From the NCBI GenBank assembly GCA_023423535.1, contig JAFAFL010000090.1:1-64000 (forward strand): a stretch of DNA of 64,000 nucleotides, given 5' to 3'. This document shows, in pieces, positions 27,084 through 35,626 of this stretch. The notes beneath the pieces were generated by a model. It did no database searches. It saw nothing but the letters and a program-made list of their open reading frames with translations, and was not told the origin of the DNA. Numbering within the stretch: the stretch's first letter is position 1; the number at the start of each line of letters is the position of its first letter. The position numbers and the translations under genes were made by a program. The DNA comes from Pseudomonadota bacterium (GTDB lineage: Bacteria > Myxococcota > Myxococcia > Myxococcales > Myxococcaceae).

Positions 27084-27350
27084 TCAGCCTTCCGTGGTGC
27101 GGGAGATCCGGACGAGCCGCAGCAGGCGCTCGGTCGGCCTGACCTCGCAGAGGGCCTCGTAGCCCTCCAGCGGGACGGTGACCTTCGTCTCGAGGTCCGC
27201 GCCCGCCTCCGCCGCCCGCGCGAGCCGCTCGGCACTCTCCGCCATCCCCCTCTGCAGGGCGCGGAAGACCTCGGACGGGACCACCGCGATCTGTCGCCAG
27301 ACCTCGGGATGGATCTCCACGTCAAAGGTGATGGGCTCGATGCGACGCAT
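27084..27350 (-). CDS. Small protein, possible RelE/ParE-like fold
   Basis: An 88-residue protein with two long helices (about 14-47) and then strands ending YEALCEVRPTERLLRLVRI. The helix-helix-strand order and the closing arginine-rich strands are reminiscent of RelE/ParE toxins, but no catalytic residues can be assigned and no antitoxin gene is adjacent. Alternatives include a DUF of unknown role. Coding potential is reasonable and the stop lies 9 bp from the convergent gene. Confidence 0.5.
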   Translation of the reverse strand: MRRIEPITFDVEIHPEVWRQIAVVPSEVFRALQRGMAESAERLARAAEAGADLETKVTVPLEGYEALCEVRPTERLLRLVRISRTTEG

Positions 27351-27437
27351 GTCTTCGGGCCGATGCTCTGCGGGAAAGGTGCCAGCGCCGACCCCAATGA
27401 AGTCGCGGGGTTTGCAATGCCCGGGAGTGAGCGCTAC

Positions 27438-27480
27438 CCCACAACTACAGGGCGCGGATTGTAACTTTTGCAGTTGTGGG
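27438..27480. repeat. Inverted repeat in an AT-richer intergenic patch
   Basis: CCCACAACT (27438-27446) and AGTTGTGGG (27472-27480) are perfect complements; the match extends to 12 of 13 with one mismatch. The 25-nt loop is AT-richer than the surroundings. It lies between the 88-residue gene (start 27350) and the end of the PPC lipoprotein gene, so it could be an operator, a terminator of the lipoprotein gene, or the trace of a small element. Confidence 0.6.
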
Positions 27481-27568
27481 TGCAGGTGAGCCCACCGTCA
27501 AAACGAGAGGTTACTCCTTCCATTTGGCAACGGTCCCCGGGTCTGATCGGAAGGCGACGTTCAGCGGC

Positions 27569-29255
27569 TCAGGGGACCGGCTCGATGCGCCAGGTGTAGG
27601 CGCCGACGTGGCTCGCGGTGGCGGCGCGGAACTCCACATAGAAGGTGCCGGCGGCGGGGAAGAGCCGGGTGACGGTCTGCGTGGCCGCGCCGCTGGTGGC
27701 CTGGGCCAGCGCGGTGCCGGCGCTGTCGCGGATGTAGATGCTCGCGGACGTCACGCCGGTGCCGCCCTGCGTGGTGAAGCGCAGGGTCTCGCCGGCGTTG
27801 ACCGTGAACGAGAGCAGGTCGCGGTCGCCCGGCGTCTCGAACTGCGCGGTGGTGATGGGCGCGGGAGGCGTGACGGCCGTCGCGGTGGCGGTGGTGTCGC
27901 CGTGATCGTCGAGCCCCATGTCCTCGATGCGCCAGGTGTACGCGCCCACGTGTGAGGTGGTGAAGGCGCGCAGCTCCACGAAGTAGGTGCCGGCCTGCTC
28001 GAACTCGTACGAGACCGACGCGGTGGCGCCGCCGCTGGCGCTCTGCGCGAGCGCGGTGCCGGCCGCATTGCGCACGTAGATGCTCGCCGAGGTCACGCCC
28101 GCGCCGCCCGCGGTGACGAAGCGGAGGATGCGGCCCGCGCCCACCGTGAAGGAGAGGAAGTCGCGGTCGTTGGCGGTCTCGAAGAGGCCGGGCGTGTTCT
28201 GGGCGGGCCAGGTGACCGGCGTGGCGGTCGCCGAGTCGTCGCCGTGATCGTCGAGCCCGGCGTCCTCGATGCGCCAGGTGTACGCGCCCACGTGCGAGGT
28301 CGTGTAGGCGCGCAGCTCCACGTAGTAGGTGCCGGCCTGATCGAACTCGTAGACCGCGGTGGCGGTCGCAGCTCCCGAGGCGCTCTGCACCAGCGCCGTG
28401 CCGGCGGCGTTGCGCACGTAGATGCTCGCCGAGGTCACGCCCGCGCCGCCCGCGGTGACGAAGCGGAGGATGCGCCCCGCGCCCACGGTGAAGGAGAGGA
28501 AGTCCCTGTCGCCCGCCGTCTCGAAGAGGCCTCCCTGGTTCTGCTGCGGCCAGGTCACGGCGGTCGCGGTCGAAGCGTCGTCGCCGTGATCGTCGAAGCC
28601 GAGATCCTCGATGCGCCAGGTGTACGCGCCCACGTGCGAGGTCGTGTACGCGCGCAGCTCCACGTTGTAGGTGCCGGCCTGATCGAACTCGACGGTGGCG
28701 CTGGTGCCGTTCGCGCCGGTCGCGCTCTGCGCCAGCGTGGTGCCCGCGCTGTTGCGTACGTAGATGCTCACCGACGTCACGCCCGCGCCGCCCTGCGCGC
28801 TGAAGCGGAGGATGCGGCCCGCGCCCACGGTGAACGCGAGGAAGTCCTTGTCGCCCGCGGTCTCGAGCTGCGCCGCCGTGCTCTGGGTCGGCCAGGTGAC
28901 CGCGGTGGCGCTCGCCGCGTCGTCGCCGTGATCGTCCTGCCCCAGATCGCCGATGAGCCAGGTGTACGCGCCCATCTGGGTCGCGCTGTAGGCGCGCAGC
29001 TCGATGAAGTAGGTGCCGGCCTGCGCGAACTCGTGGCTGACGGCGACGTTCGCCGCGCCGGTTGCGCTCTGCGCGAGGAGGGTGCCCGCCGCGTCGCGAA
29101 TGTAGATGCTCACCGAGCTCACGTTCCCCGTCCCGCCGCCGACCGTCACCACGCGCAGCACCCGCGCCGCGTCCACCGTCACCGCGAGCACGTCCTTGTC
29201 GCCGGGGTAGTGGATGGCGCCGTTGGTGTTCTGCACCGGGTACGTCACCGGCGTC
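27569..29255. repeat. Five tandem ~336-bp repeats within the PPC lipoprotein gene
   Basis: The last five PPC domains are near-copies with a period of about 336 bp. The second- and third-from-last units are almost identical in protein and DNA over long stretches, including an invariant DRDFLSFTVGAGRILRF block. This indicates recent duplication or gene conversion. Confidence 0.85.
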
Positions 29256-30817
29256 GCCGTCTCGTTCGTGTCGCCGTGATCGTCGGGACCGCGGTCCTCG
29301 AGCCGCCAGTTGTAGGAGCCCTGCGTGGTCGGATTGCCGGTCACGCGCACGGTGTGCACGCCGTCTTCGAGCGCCTTGTAGAGGAGCTGCCCGCTGCCGC
29401 CGTTGGTGTCGCTGCCGACGAGCTTCAGGGCCTCGTCCCACACGGAGAGGTTGCAGTGCCCCAGCTGCGGGGTCGGCGTGCAGGTGTAGGCGTACACGTG
29501 CTCGGCTTCGACCGCGTACTCCATGAAGTCCGCGTCGCCCACGCGATCGATCCACGCGGTGAGCGGCGCGGCGGGAGGCGTGACGAGGGTGGCCTCCACG
29601 TGCTCGTCCGGGAAGTCGTCGGGGCCGATGTCGGTGCTGTGGAACATCCACTCGCCGCGGGTCTTGCCGTCGGCGCTGCGCAGACGGACCGCGTACTCGC
29701 CCGGCGCGGTGATGAAGGTGCGCATGGCGGGGAAGAGCCCCTGCTCCGAACGCAGCACCGCCGACCCATCCGGGCCGATGAGGTCCATCACCAGCGGCTC
29801 GGTGATGCCGGCGCTCGTCCAGCGCGCGGTGAGGTCGTAGAGCCGGTTCGGCGCGAGCAGCAGCTTCATCACGTCGCGGTCGCCGTAGAACTGGAGCCGG
29901 CCGGTGAGCTCCTGCGAGACGGGATGCAGGGTGCCTTCGGCGTGCGTGTCCGCGTGATCGTCCTCGCCCTCGTGCTGCAGGCTGACCGTGTAGGCGCCGG
30001 TCGCGGTGGGCGTCTCCGCGCGCACGCGGACGTAGATGACGTCGTTCACCTGCGAGCGCACCGCCAGCGACACCGACACGCCCGAGTCCTGCGCCAGCGG
30101 CTCGCCCTGCGCGCTGAAGAAGTCCACCGTCACGCGCAGGTTCGCGGCGCCGTTCGCGCTGACCGCGTAGATCTGCCCGGGCTGCGCGCTGATGCGGAAC
30201 CAGTCCGTGTCGCCCGCGGGCACGAGCGAGTGCGGCTCCTCCTGGCCTCCTTCGGTGCCGATGTCGCGCGCCTGCAGCGGGCATCCGTCTGACTCGAACG
30301 CGTCACCACCCTCGGTGGGCGCGGGGCAGTCGTGGATGAAGTCGGGCCGGCAGCCGCCGTTCGCGTCGGGGATGTAGCTGGGGTCGCAGCCGCACATCGC
30401 GGTGCCACCGACGTTCGTGCACTGCGTCTGGTTCGCGCCGGTGCACGGGTTCGGCTTGCAGGGATCGATCGGGAGGCAGACGCCGTTGCGCTCCTCGTAG
30501 CCCGCGTCGCAGAGACACACCGCCTTCACGCCGGGGGAGGAGCCGGTGCCGTCTTCGATCACGGTACAGACGGAGCGGTTCTTGTTCGTGCAGGGGTTCG
30601 GGGCGCAGGGATCGGTCTCGACCGTTTCTTCGATGCAGCGCAGGCCCTCGCTGCGGTGGCCGACGTCGCAGAAGCACTGCGCGACTCCCGCGACCGCACC
30701 GCACGTGCCCGGACCGCACTCCACGCCTTCGCAGGGATCGTTCGGAACGGGCGGCGCGGTGGGGCAGCCGGCGAGGAGCGTGACGGCGAGCAGCGGGAGC
30801 AGGCGCTTGAAGGTCAT
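27569..30817 (-). CDS. Lipoprotein with EGF-like cysteine-rich region and eight PPC-type domains
   Basis: The 1082-residue surface protein has a lipoprotein signal (lipobox LAGC, Cys18), then a cysteine-rich, EGF-like segment (about 28-165) with several DPCxPNPC units, then eight ~110-residue beta domains, each ending in a DDHGD-type motif and carrying AGTYxVELRAYTTSHVGAYTW-like cores typical of pre-peptidase C-terminal (PPC) domains. No protease domain is present, so the PPC domains are not pro-parts here; they probably bind partners or glycans at the cell surface. I start at ATG 30817 because the lipobox fits; the longer frame upstream is low-complexity. The divergent NAD-binding gene starts 115 bp away. 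Confidence 0.9.
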   Translation of the reverse strand: MTFKRLLPLLAVTLLAGCPTAPPVPNDPCEGVECGPGTCGAVAGVAQCFCDVGHRSEGLRCIEETVETDPCAPNPCTNKNRSVCTVIEDGTGSSPGVKAVCLCDAGYEERNGVCLPIDPCKPNPCTGANQTQCTNVGGTAMCGCDPSYIPDANGGCRPDFIHDCPAPTEGGDAFESDGCPLQARDIGTEGGQEEPHSLVPAGDTDWFRISAQPGQIYAVSANGAANLRVTVDFFSAQGEPLAQDSGVSVSLAVRSQVNDVIYVRVRAETPTATGAYTVSLQHEGEDDHADTHAEGTLHPVSQELTGRLQFYGDRDVMKLLLAPNRLYDLTARWTSAGITEPLVMDLIGPDGSAVLRSEQGLFPAMRTFITAPGEYAVRLRSADGKTRGEWMFHSTDIGPDDFPDEHVEATLVTPPAAPLTAWIDRVGDADFMEYAVEAEHVYAYTCTPTPQLGHCNLSVWDEALKLVGSDTNGGSGQLLYKALEDGVHTVRVTGNPTTQGSYNWRLEDRGPDDHGDTNETATPVTYPVQNTNGAIHYPGDKDVLAVTVDAARVLRVVTVGGGTGNVSSVSIYIRDAAGTLLAQSATGAANVAVSHEFAQAGTYFIELRAYSATQMGAYTWLIGDLGQDDHGDDAASATAVTWPTQSTAAQLETAGDKDFLAFTVGAGRILRFSAQGGAGVTSVSIYVRNSAGTTLAQSATGANGTSATVEFDQAGTYNVELRAYTTSHVGAYTWRIEDLGFDDHGDDASTATAVTWPQQNQGGLFETAGDRDFLSFTVGAGRILRFVTAGGAGVTSASIYVRNAAGTALVQSASGAATATAVYEFDQAGTYYVELRAYTTSHVGAYTWRIEDAGLDDHGDDSATATPVTWPAQNTPGLFETANDRDFLSFTVGAGRILRFVTAGGAGVTSASIYVRNAAGTALAQSASGGATASVSYEFEQAGTYFVELRAFTTSHVGAYTWRIEDMGLDDHGDTTATATAVTPPAPITTAQFETPGDRDLLSFTVNAGETLRFTTQGGTGVTSASIYIRDSAGTALAQATSGAATQTVTRLFPAAGTFYVEFRAATASHVGAYTWRIEPVP

Positions 30818-30932
30818 GGGAGGCATCCGGATGGAAGAGATTAGCGCGGAGCCGTTGGGGCTGACGGGACGAGGCTCACGCGGCGGAGGTGAAACGCGAG
30901 GGTGACGGTCCGCTTCGCGTATCGTCCCCGGC

Positions 30933-31868
30933 ATGTCGGCCTTCAGCGCGTCGGATGGTGAGTCGAATCGCACGCTGCTCGTCACCGGGGCCTCGGGACA
31001 CCTGGGCCGGCGCGTGGTGGAGCTTCTTCTGGGAGAGGGGCTTCGGGATCGCGTGGTGGCGATGTCGCGATCGGTGGACCGGCTCGGAGGGCTCGAGGCG
31101 CTCGGCGCGGAGACGAGGAGCGGGGACTTCGATGACCCTTCGTCGCTCGACCGCGCGTTCAGGGGCGTGGACCGGCTCCTCATCGTCAGCACCGACGCGG
31201 TGGGCCAGCCGGGACGCCGAGGCGAGCAGCACAAGGTGGCGATCGCCGCCGCCGCCCGCGCGGGTGTTCGGCACGTCGTCTACACCTCGCTCACGAACCC
31301 GACCCCGGACAGCCCGCTGTCGATCGCGCGCGATCACCTCGTGTCGGAGTCGGCGCTCGCGGCGGCGGCGTTTGGCTTCACCGCGCTGCGGAACAACCTC
31401 TACGCGGAGTTCCTCGTGGAGGCGCTGGTGGAGGCGGCGGGCTCGGGTTCCGGTTCGAGCTCCGGTTCCGGGGAGTACGTCACGGCCCGCGGTGACGGCG
31501 CGATCGCCTACGTCTCGCGCGAGGACTGCGCCCGTGCTGCCGCCGCGGCGCTCGCGTCTTCCTTCGATGGCCGTCGAACGATGGAGGTCAGCGGGCCGGA
31601 GGCATTGACCGGCAACGACCTGGCAACATTGACGAGCGAATTGACGGGCAGGCCGGTGCGACATGTGTCGCTCTCTTCCGATGCGTGGACGCAGCGACTG
31701 GTGGAGGCAGGTGTCCCGCGCGCGAACGCGGAGCTCTACGTCGCCTATGAGCTGGCCGCTGCACGCGGGCTGCTGGGGACGGTCAGCGACACGGTGCTGC
31801 AGCTCACCGGCACGCCGCCGAGTTCGGTGCGCGAACTGCTGCGCGCGCGTCTCAGCTTTCCGTCGTGA
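30933..31868 (+). CDS. NmrA/QorB-like NAD(P)-binding oxidoreductase
   Basis: The 311-residue atypical SDR has the dinucleotide motif TGASGHLG (residues 18-25) and no YxxxK pair, like NmrA or quinone oxidoreductase 2. The conserved middle (LLIVSTDAVGQPGRRGEQH and a VVYTSLTNP strand) fits QorB. A Gly/Ser-rich insert (about 169-180) looks like a flexible loop. QorB-type enzymes reduce quinones with NADPH and may sense redox state. It is divergent from the PPC lipoprotein gene. Confidence 0.85.
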   Translation: MSAFSASDGESNRTLLVTGASGHLGRRVVELLLGEGLRDRVVAMSRSVDRLGGLEALGAETRSGDFDDPSSLDRAFRGVDRLLIVSTDAVGQPGRRGEQHKVAIAAAARAGVRHVVYTSLTNPTPDSPLSIARDHLVSESALAAAAFGFTALRNNLYAEFLVEALVEAAGSGSGSSSGSGEYVTARGDGAIAYVSREDCARAAAAALASSFDGRRTMEVSGPEALTGNDLATLTSELTGRPVRHVSLSSDAWTQRLVEAGVPRANAELYVAYELAAARGLLGTVSDTVLQLTGTPPSSVRELLRARLSFPS

Positions 31869-31939
31869 CGCTTCGAACATCCGGAGGCCCGCGGCGCGGG
31901 TGCGCTGCGTAACCGCGCGAAAACAGGCCACCTCTCGAG

Positions 31940-31955
31940 TGGCTCCGGCGTTGCA
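31940..31955 (+). promoter_or_regulatory. Sigma-54-like promoter before the six-cysteine-repeat gene
   Basis: TGGCTCCGGCGTTGCA matches the -24/-12 consensus with the GG and GC in correct register; only one consensus base (A of TGGCAC) differs. The predicted start is near 31966, 24 bp before the ATG at 31990, with a GAGGGA Shine-Dalgarno at 31976-31981 between them. Confidence 0.6.
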
Positions 31956-31989
31956 CAAGTCCGCGCAAACTCTTCGAGGGACTGACCCG

Positions 31990-32934
31990 ATGATCTCCCC
32001 GTCTCGCGCCGCGCTCTTCACCGCCACGCTCACCGTCGCGATCTTCGGCAGCGGCTGCGGCGTGGAGCTCGACTTCCCCGGCTTCTTCCAGCCGCCCGCG
32101 CAGTGCATGGCGATGCCCGTCTGCGACGAAGGCCACGACGAGGTCGCGAGCCCGACCGACTGCCTGCAGGACGATGCGGTCTGCTACGAGCGTGCGATCT
32201 GCGGTCAGACGATCTGGTGCACCGGTCCGGCGCAGGCACAGTGCGCGGCCGTGCCCGTCTGCGACGCCGGCCACATCGAGGTCCCGAACCAGAGCAGCTG
32301 TCTTCAGGACGACGCCGTCTGCTACTCGCGCTCGATGTGCGGCGCGACGATCTGGTGTACCGGCCCCGCGCTGAACTGCCGCGCCATCCCCACCTGCGAC
32401 GCGGAGCACATGCAGGTCTCCGACGCGAGCGGGTGCAATCCGAACAGCGGGGTCTGCTACTCGCGCACGACGTGCGGCACGACGATCTGGTGCACCGGCG
32501 AGGACCTCGCGGTGTGTGCCGCGTACCCGACCTGTGACGCTGGCCACCAGGAGGTCGCGGACCCCAGCGGCTGCCTGCAGGACGACGCGGTCTGCTATCC
32601 GCGCACGGTCTGCGGCCACACCATCTGGTGCACCGGTGAGGCGCCCGTGCAGTGCGAGGCGATCCCTGTATGCGACGCGGGCCACACGGAGCTCGCGGGA
32701 CCGAACTCGTGCCCGGAGACGGACGACGGCGTCTGCTACTCGCGCACGCTGTGCGGCACGACGATCTGGTGCAGCGGTGACTCTGTCGCGGTCTGCCAGG
32801 CGGTCCCGGTCTGCGACTCCGGCCACGCGCAGATCTCGGGACCGAACGCGTGCCCGGAGACGGACGACGGCGTGTGCTACTCGCGCACTCTCTGTGCGCA
32901 GACGATCTGGTGCGCCGGACCGCTCGCGCCGTAG
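31990..32934 (+). CDS. Lipoprotein built of six 6-cysteine repeats
   Basis: A 314-residue secreted protein: a signal peptide ending in GSGC (a probable lipobox, Cys24) and then six tandem ~46-residue repeats from residue ~38 to the C-terminus. Each repeat has the form C-x-A-x-P-x-C-D-x-G-H ... C ... D-D-x-V-C-Y-x-R-x-x-C-G-x-T-I-W-C, with six cysteines that could make three disulfides per unit. The consensus is not one I can assign to a named domain. The start fits a GAGGGA Shine-Dalgarno and a sigma-54-like promoter. It is probably a cell-surface or matrix protein. Confidence 0.85.
   Translation: MISPSRAALFTATLTVAIFGSGCGVELDFPGFFQPPAQCMAMPVCDEGHDEVASPTDCLQDDAVCYERAICGQTIWCTGPAQAQCAAVPVCDAGHIEVPNQSSCLQDDAVCYSRSMCGATIWCTGPALNCRAIPTCDAEHMQVSDASGCNPNSGVCYSRTTCGTTIWCTGEDLAVCAAYPTCDAGHQEVADPSGCLQDDAVCYPRTVCGHTIWCTGEAPVQCEAIPVCDAGHTELAGPNSCPETDDGVCYSRTLCGTTIWCSGDSVAVCQAVPVCDSGHAQISGPNACPETDDGVCYSRTLCAQTIWCAGPLAP
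32101..32931. repeat. Six tandem ~140-bp repeats encoding the cysteine modules
   Basis: The six modules have similar length (45-47 residues). Units 5 and 6 are most alike, sharing a CPETDDGVCYSRTLC core that differs from the CLQDDAVCY core of units 1, 2 and 4. Unit 3 has a divergent CNPNSGVCY core. Confidence 0.85.
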
Positions 32935-32943
32935 CGGCGGAGG

Positions 32944-33405
32944 TCAGAACGCCGAGATCGCGAAGAAGCCCTTGATCTTGTCGTTCGTCTCGCGGAGCCG
33001 CGCCGAGAGGGTCCGGACGAAGGTCCAGAGCATCACGTAGGCGAGGTCCTTGTCGGTGAACATGAGCTGCTCGAGCCGCGCGCGCTCGAGCATCCAGAGG
33101 GTGCAGGGCGTGTGCGCGATGGCGTCCGCGCTGCGCCGGCTGTCGTCCTCCACCAGCGACATCTCGCCGAAGTACTGGCCCTTCTCGAGGATGGCGAGCG
33201 CCTCTTCGCCGATGCCGGGAACGGTCTTCGAGATGCGGACGCGGCCGTCGACGATCACGAACATCGCCTCGCCCGGTTCGCTTTCGCTGAAGATGCGTGC
33301 GGAGCCTTCGAAGGATCGCGTCTGCGCGATCTCGCCCACCTTCTGCAGCTGGGCGTTGGTCAGCCCGGCGAAGAGCGGCACCTTCCTGAGCAGCGAGGCA
33401 TCCAT
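32944..33405 (-). CDS. Cyclic-nucleotide-binding domain protein
   Basis: A 153-residue single-domain protein of the cNMP-binding (CAP) fold: FAGLTNAQLQKVGEIA, a GEAMFVIVDGRVRIS strand, GQYFGEMSLVEDDSRRSA (the phosphate-binding cassette with Glu and Arg) and a C-terminal helix. No DNA-binding helix-turn-helix follows, so it is not a transcription factor by itself; it may regulate a partner. It is divergent from trxB by 72 bp. Confidence 0.85.
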   Translation of the reverse strand: MDASLLRKVPLFAGLTNAQLQKVGEIAQTRSFEGSARIFSESEPGEAMFVIVDGRVRISKTVPGIGEEALAILEKGQYFGEMSLVEDDSRRSADAIAHTPCTLWMLERARLEQLMFTDKDLAYVMLWTFVRTLSARLRETNDKIKGFFAISAF

Positions 33406-33477
33406 GAGGGTGAAACCTTCGTAGCACGTCCAGAGGGGGCTCTGTTAGTTTCCGCGCCCTTGCTGGAGGAGCCGCAC

Positions 33478-34440
33478 GTGTCTGAGGAGATCAACAAGGT
33501 CACCATCATCGGGTCGGGCCCGGCGGGCTACACCGCTGCCATCTACGCCGCGCGGGCGAACCTCTCGCCGGTGGTCTTCGCGGGCGGTCCGGCGATCGAG
33601 GACCCGCAGCGCGTGCCGGGTGGTCAGCTGATGATCACCAACGACGTGGAGAACTATCCCGGCTTCCCGGAGGCCATCACCGGCCCGAAGCTGATGGAGA
33701 TGTTCCAGAAGCAGGCGGAGCGCTTCGGCACGAAGATCTTCATGGAGAACATCGTGAAGGTGGACTTCAGCCAGCGCCCGTTCCGGCTCGTGGGAGAGAC
33801 GAAGGAGGTGCTCACGCAGACGGTGATCATCGCCACCGGCGCGTCGGCGAAGTGGCTGAACGTGAAGGGCGAGTCGCACTACACGAACCGCGGCGTCAGC
33901 GCGTGCGCCACGTGTGACGGCTTCTTCTTCAAGAACCAGGACGTGCTCGTCGTCGGCGGCGGCGACACGGCGATGGAGGAGGCGACGTACCTCTCGAAGA
34001 TCTGCAAGAGCGTGACGGTCATCCACCGCCGCGACTCGCTGCGCGCCTCGAAGATCATGCAGGAGCGCGCGCTGAAGAACCCGAAGATCTCCTTCATGTG
34101 GGACACGGTGATCGACGAGGTGGTGGGCAACGACCAGGGCTTCACCGGCGTGCTCGCGCGCAACATCAAGACGAACGAGGTCCGCACCGTGAACGCGGGC
34201 GGCCTGTTCATCGCCATCGGCCACCAGCCGAACACGCAGCTCTTCCACGGCGTGATCGACACGCACGAGAACGGCTACCTGAAGACGGTGCCGGGCACGA
34301 CGAAGACGAACATCGAGGGCGTGTTCGCGTGCGGCGACGTGCAGGACCACTACTACCGGCAGGCGGTCACCGCGGCCGGCTCGGGCTGCATGGCGGCGAT
34401 CGACGCCGAGCGCTGGATGACCGAGAACGGGATCGGCTGA
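33478..34440 (+). CDS. trxB: Thioredoxin reductase
   Basis: The 320-residue flavoenzyme transfers electrons from NADPH to thioredoxin. FAD motif GSGPAGYTAAIYAARA begins at residue 12, the redox-active CATC lies near 143-146, the NADPH motif GGGDTAMEE near 164, and a C-terminal FACGDVQD FAD-binding segment near 287. Length is standard. The start is GTG at 33478. It is followed 6 bp later by moaC, implying co-transcription. Confidence 0.95.
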   Translation: MSEEINKVTIIGSGPAGYTAAIYAARANLSPVVFAGGPAIEDPQRVPGGQLMITNDVENYPGFPEAITGPKLMEMFQKQAERFGTKIFMENIVKVDFSQRPFRLVGETKEVLTQTVIIATGASAKWLNVKGESHYTNRGVSACATCDGFFFKNQDVLVVGGGDTAMEEATYLSKICKSVTVIHRRDSLRASKIMQERALKNPKISFMWDTVIDEVVGNDQGFTGVLARNIKTNEVRTVNAGGLFIAIGHQPNTQLFHGVIDTHENGYLKTVPGTTKTNIEGVFACGDVQDHYYRQAVTAAGSGCMAAIDAERWMTENGIG

Positions 34441-34446
34441 GCCGCC

Positions 34447-34980
34447 ATGAAGATGATCGACGTGGGTGAGAAGGAGCGCACCGAGCGCGTCGCCATCGCC
34501 ACCACGCGGGTGATGATGAAGCCCGAGACCGCGCGCATGGTCCGGGACAACGCGGTGGAGAAGGGGAACGTCGTCGAGGCCGCGAAGCTCGCCGCGGTGA
34601 TGGCGACGAAGCGGACCCCGGACGTGATTCCGCTCTGCCATCCCATCGCGCTCACCGGCGTGAACGTGGAGGTCTCGCCGCAGGAGCAGTCGGTGGAGAT
34701 CCGCGTGCAGGTCCGCACCGTCGATCGCACCGGCGTGGAGATGGAGGCGCTGATGGGCGCGGCCGCCGCGGCGCTCACCGTGTACGACATGCTCAAGCGC
34801 AACGACAAGGGCATGGTCGTGAAGGACCTGCAGCTCGAGCACAAGAGCGGCGGGAGGACGGGAGACTGGAACCGGCCTGCCGCTTCGGCTGCCACGCCCG
34901 TGAAGGCGGTGGGCGCGCGCGGCAAGGTGCGCTCGGCGAAGCGGCCTGGGTCGGCGTCCCGGGCGAAGAAGCGGAGCTGA
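34447..34980 (+). CDS. moaC: Cyclic pyranopterin monophosphate synthase MoaC
   Basis: The 177-residue protein matches MoaC, which with MoaA converts GTP to cyclic pyranopterin monophosphate in molybdenum cofactor synthesis. Conserved blocks are MIDVGEK, KGNVVEAAKLAAVMATKRTPDVIPLCHPI and GVEMEALMGAAAAALTVYDMLK, including the active-site His and Asp/Lys. The last ~30 residues are Lys/Arg/Ala-rich and extend beyond the usual family length, perhaps a disordered basic tail. moaA is not in the window. It is 6 bp after trxB. Confidence 0.94.
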   Translation: MKMIDVGEKERTERVAIATTRVMMKPETARMVRDNAVEKGNVVEAAKLAAVMATKRTPDVIPLCHPIALTGVNVEVSPQEQSVEIRVQVRTVDRTGVEMEALMGAAAAALTVYDMLKRNDKGMVVKDLQLEHKSGGRTGDWNRPAASAATPVKAVGARGKVRSAKRPGSASRAKKRS

Positions 34981-34993
34981 CCGCTTCCCGCGC

Positions 34994-35587
34994 CTAACGA
35001 CCGTACGCGGTCTCGTGGTCCCAGTAGAGCCGCTCGAGCCCGAACGCGGCGACGACGAGCGCGTGCGTGATCTGCCCTTCGCGGAGCAGCCGGTAGATGT
35101 CCTTGCGCGGGTGCAGCTCCACGAGGATGTCCTCGCCCTCATCGGTCGCTTGTTCCGAGATGCGCTCGCAGCCGAGCGCGAGGAACGAGAAGCAGCGGTT
35201 GTGCTGGATGGCGGGGTTGGGATGCGTCCACCCGAGCGGGATGACGCGGCCGGGGACGTAGCCGGTCTCCTCCTCGAGCTCGCGCACCGCGGCGGCGAGC
35301 GGCTCTTCGCCCTCGTCCACCATGCCGCCGGGGATCTCCAGGGTGTTCTCCCACACGCCGGTGCGGAACTGCCGGATGAGGACGACGTCGTTCTCCAGCG
35401 TGACGGGGATGATGTTCACCCAGTCCACGCAGTCGATCACCACGCGCCCGTGCACGCTGCCGTCGCGCGGGTCCGCCACCTGGTCCTCGCGGATCTTCAG
35501 GATCCGGTAGTCGTGCGGCAGGCCCTGCTTCACGCGCTTCCACGCGCGCGGGCCCTTTCCCTGGCCCCGATTCTTCGAAGAGGACAT
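34994..35587 (-). CDS. Nudix hydrolase, ADP-ribose pyrophosphatase-like
   Basis: The 197-residue protein carries a full Nudix box: GGMVDEGEEPLAAAVRELEEETG (Gx5Ex7REUxEExGU). It has an N-terminal basic region, an extended beta domain of ADPRase type (VVIDCVDWVNIIPVT) and an RQFRTGVWENTLEIPGG lead-in. It probably hydrolyses ADP-ribose or a related nucleotide sugar. It lies 39 bp after the SirB1-like gene stop on the same strand and is convergent with moaC. Confidence 0.9.
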   Translation of the reverse strand: MSSSKNRGQGKGPRAWKRVKQGLPHDYRILKIREDQVADPRDGSVHGRVVIDCVDWVNIIPVTLENDVVLIRQFRTGVWENTLEIPGGMVDEGEEPLAAAVRELEEETGYVPGRVIPLGWTHPNPAIQHNRCFSFLALGCERISEQATDEGEDILVELHPRKDIYRLLREGQITHALVVAAFGLERLYWDHETAYGR

Positions 35588-35626
35588 GGCCGCTGCGTAG
35601 CCCCGGTCGGTGACCGCCGCCAGTTG

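Noticed and set aside
27569..29255. CRISPR-like array
   Set aside because: The repeats are ~336 bp, contiguous and in frame within a PPC-domain gene; no spacers or cas genes.
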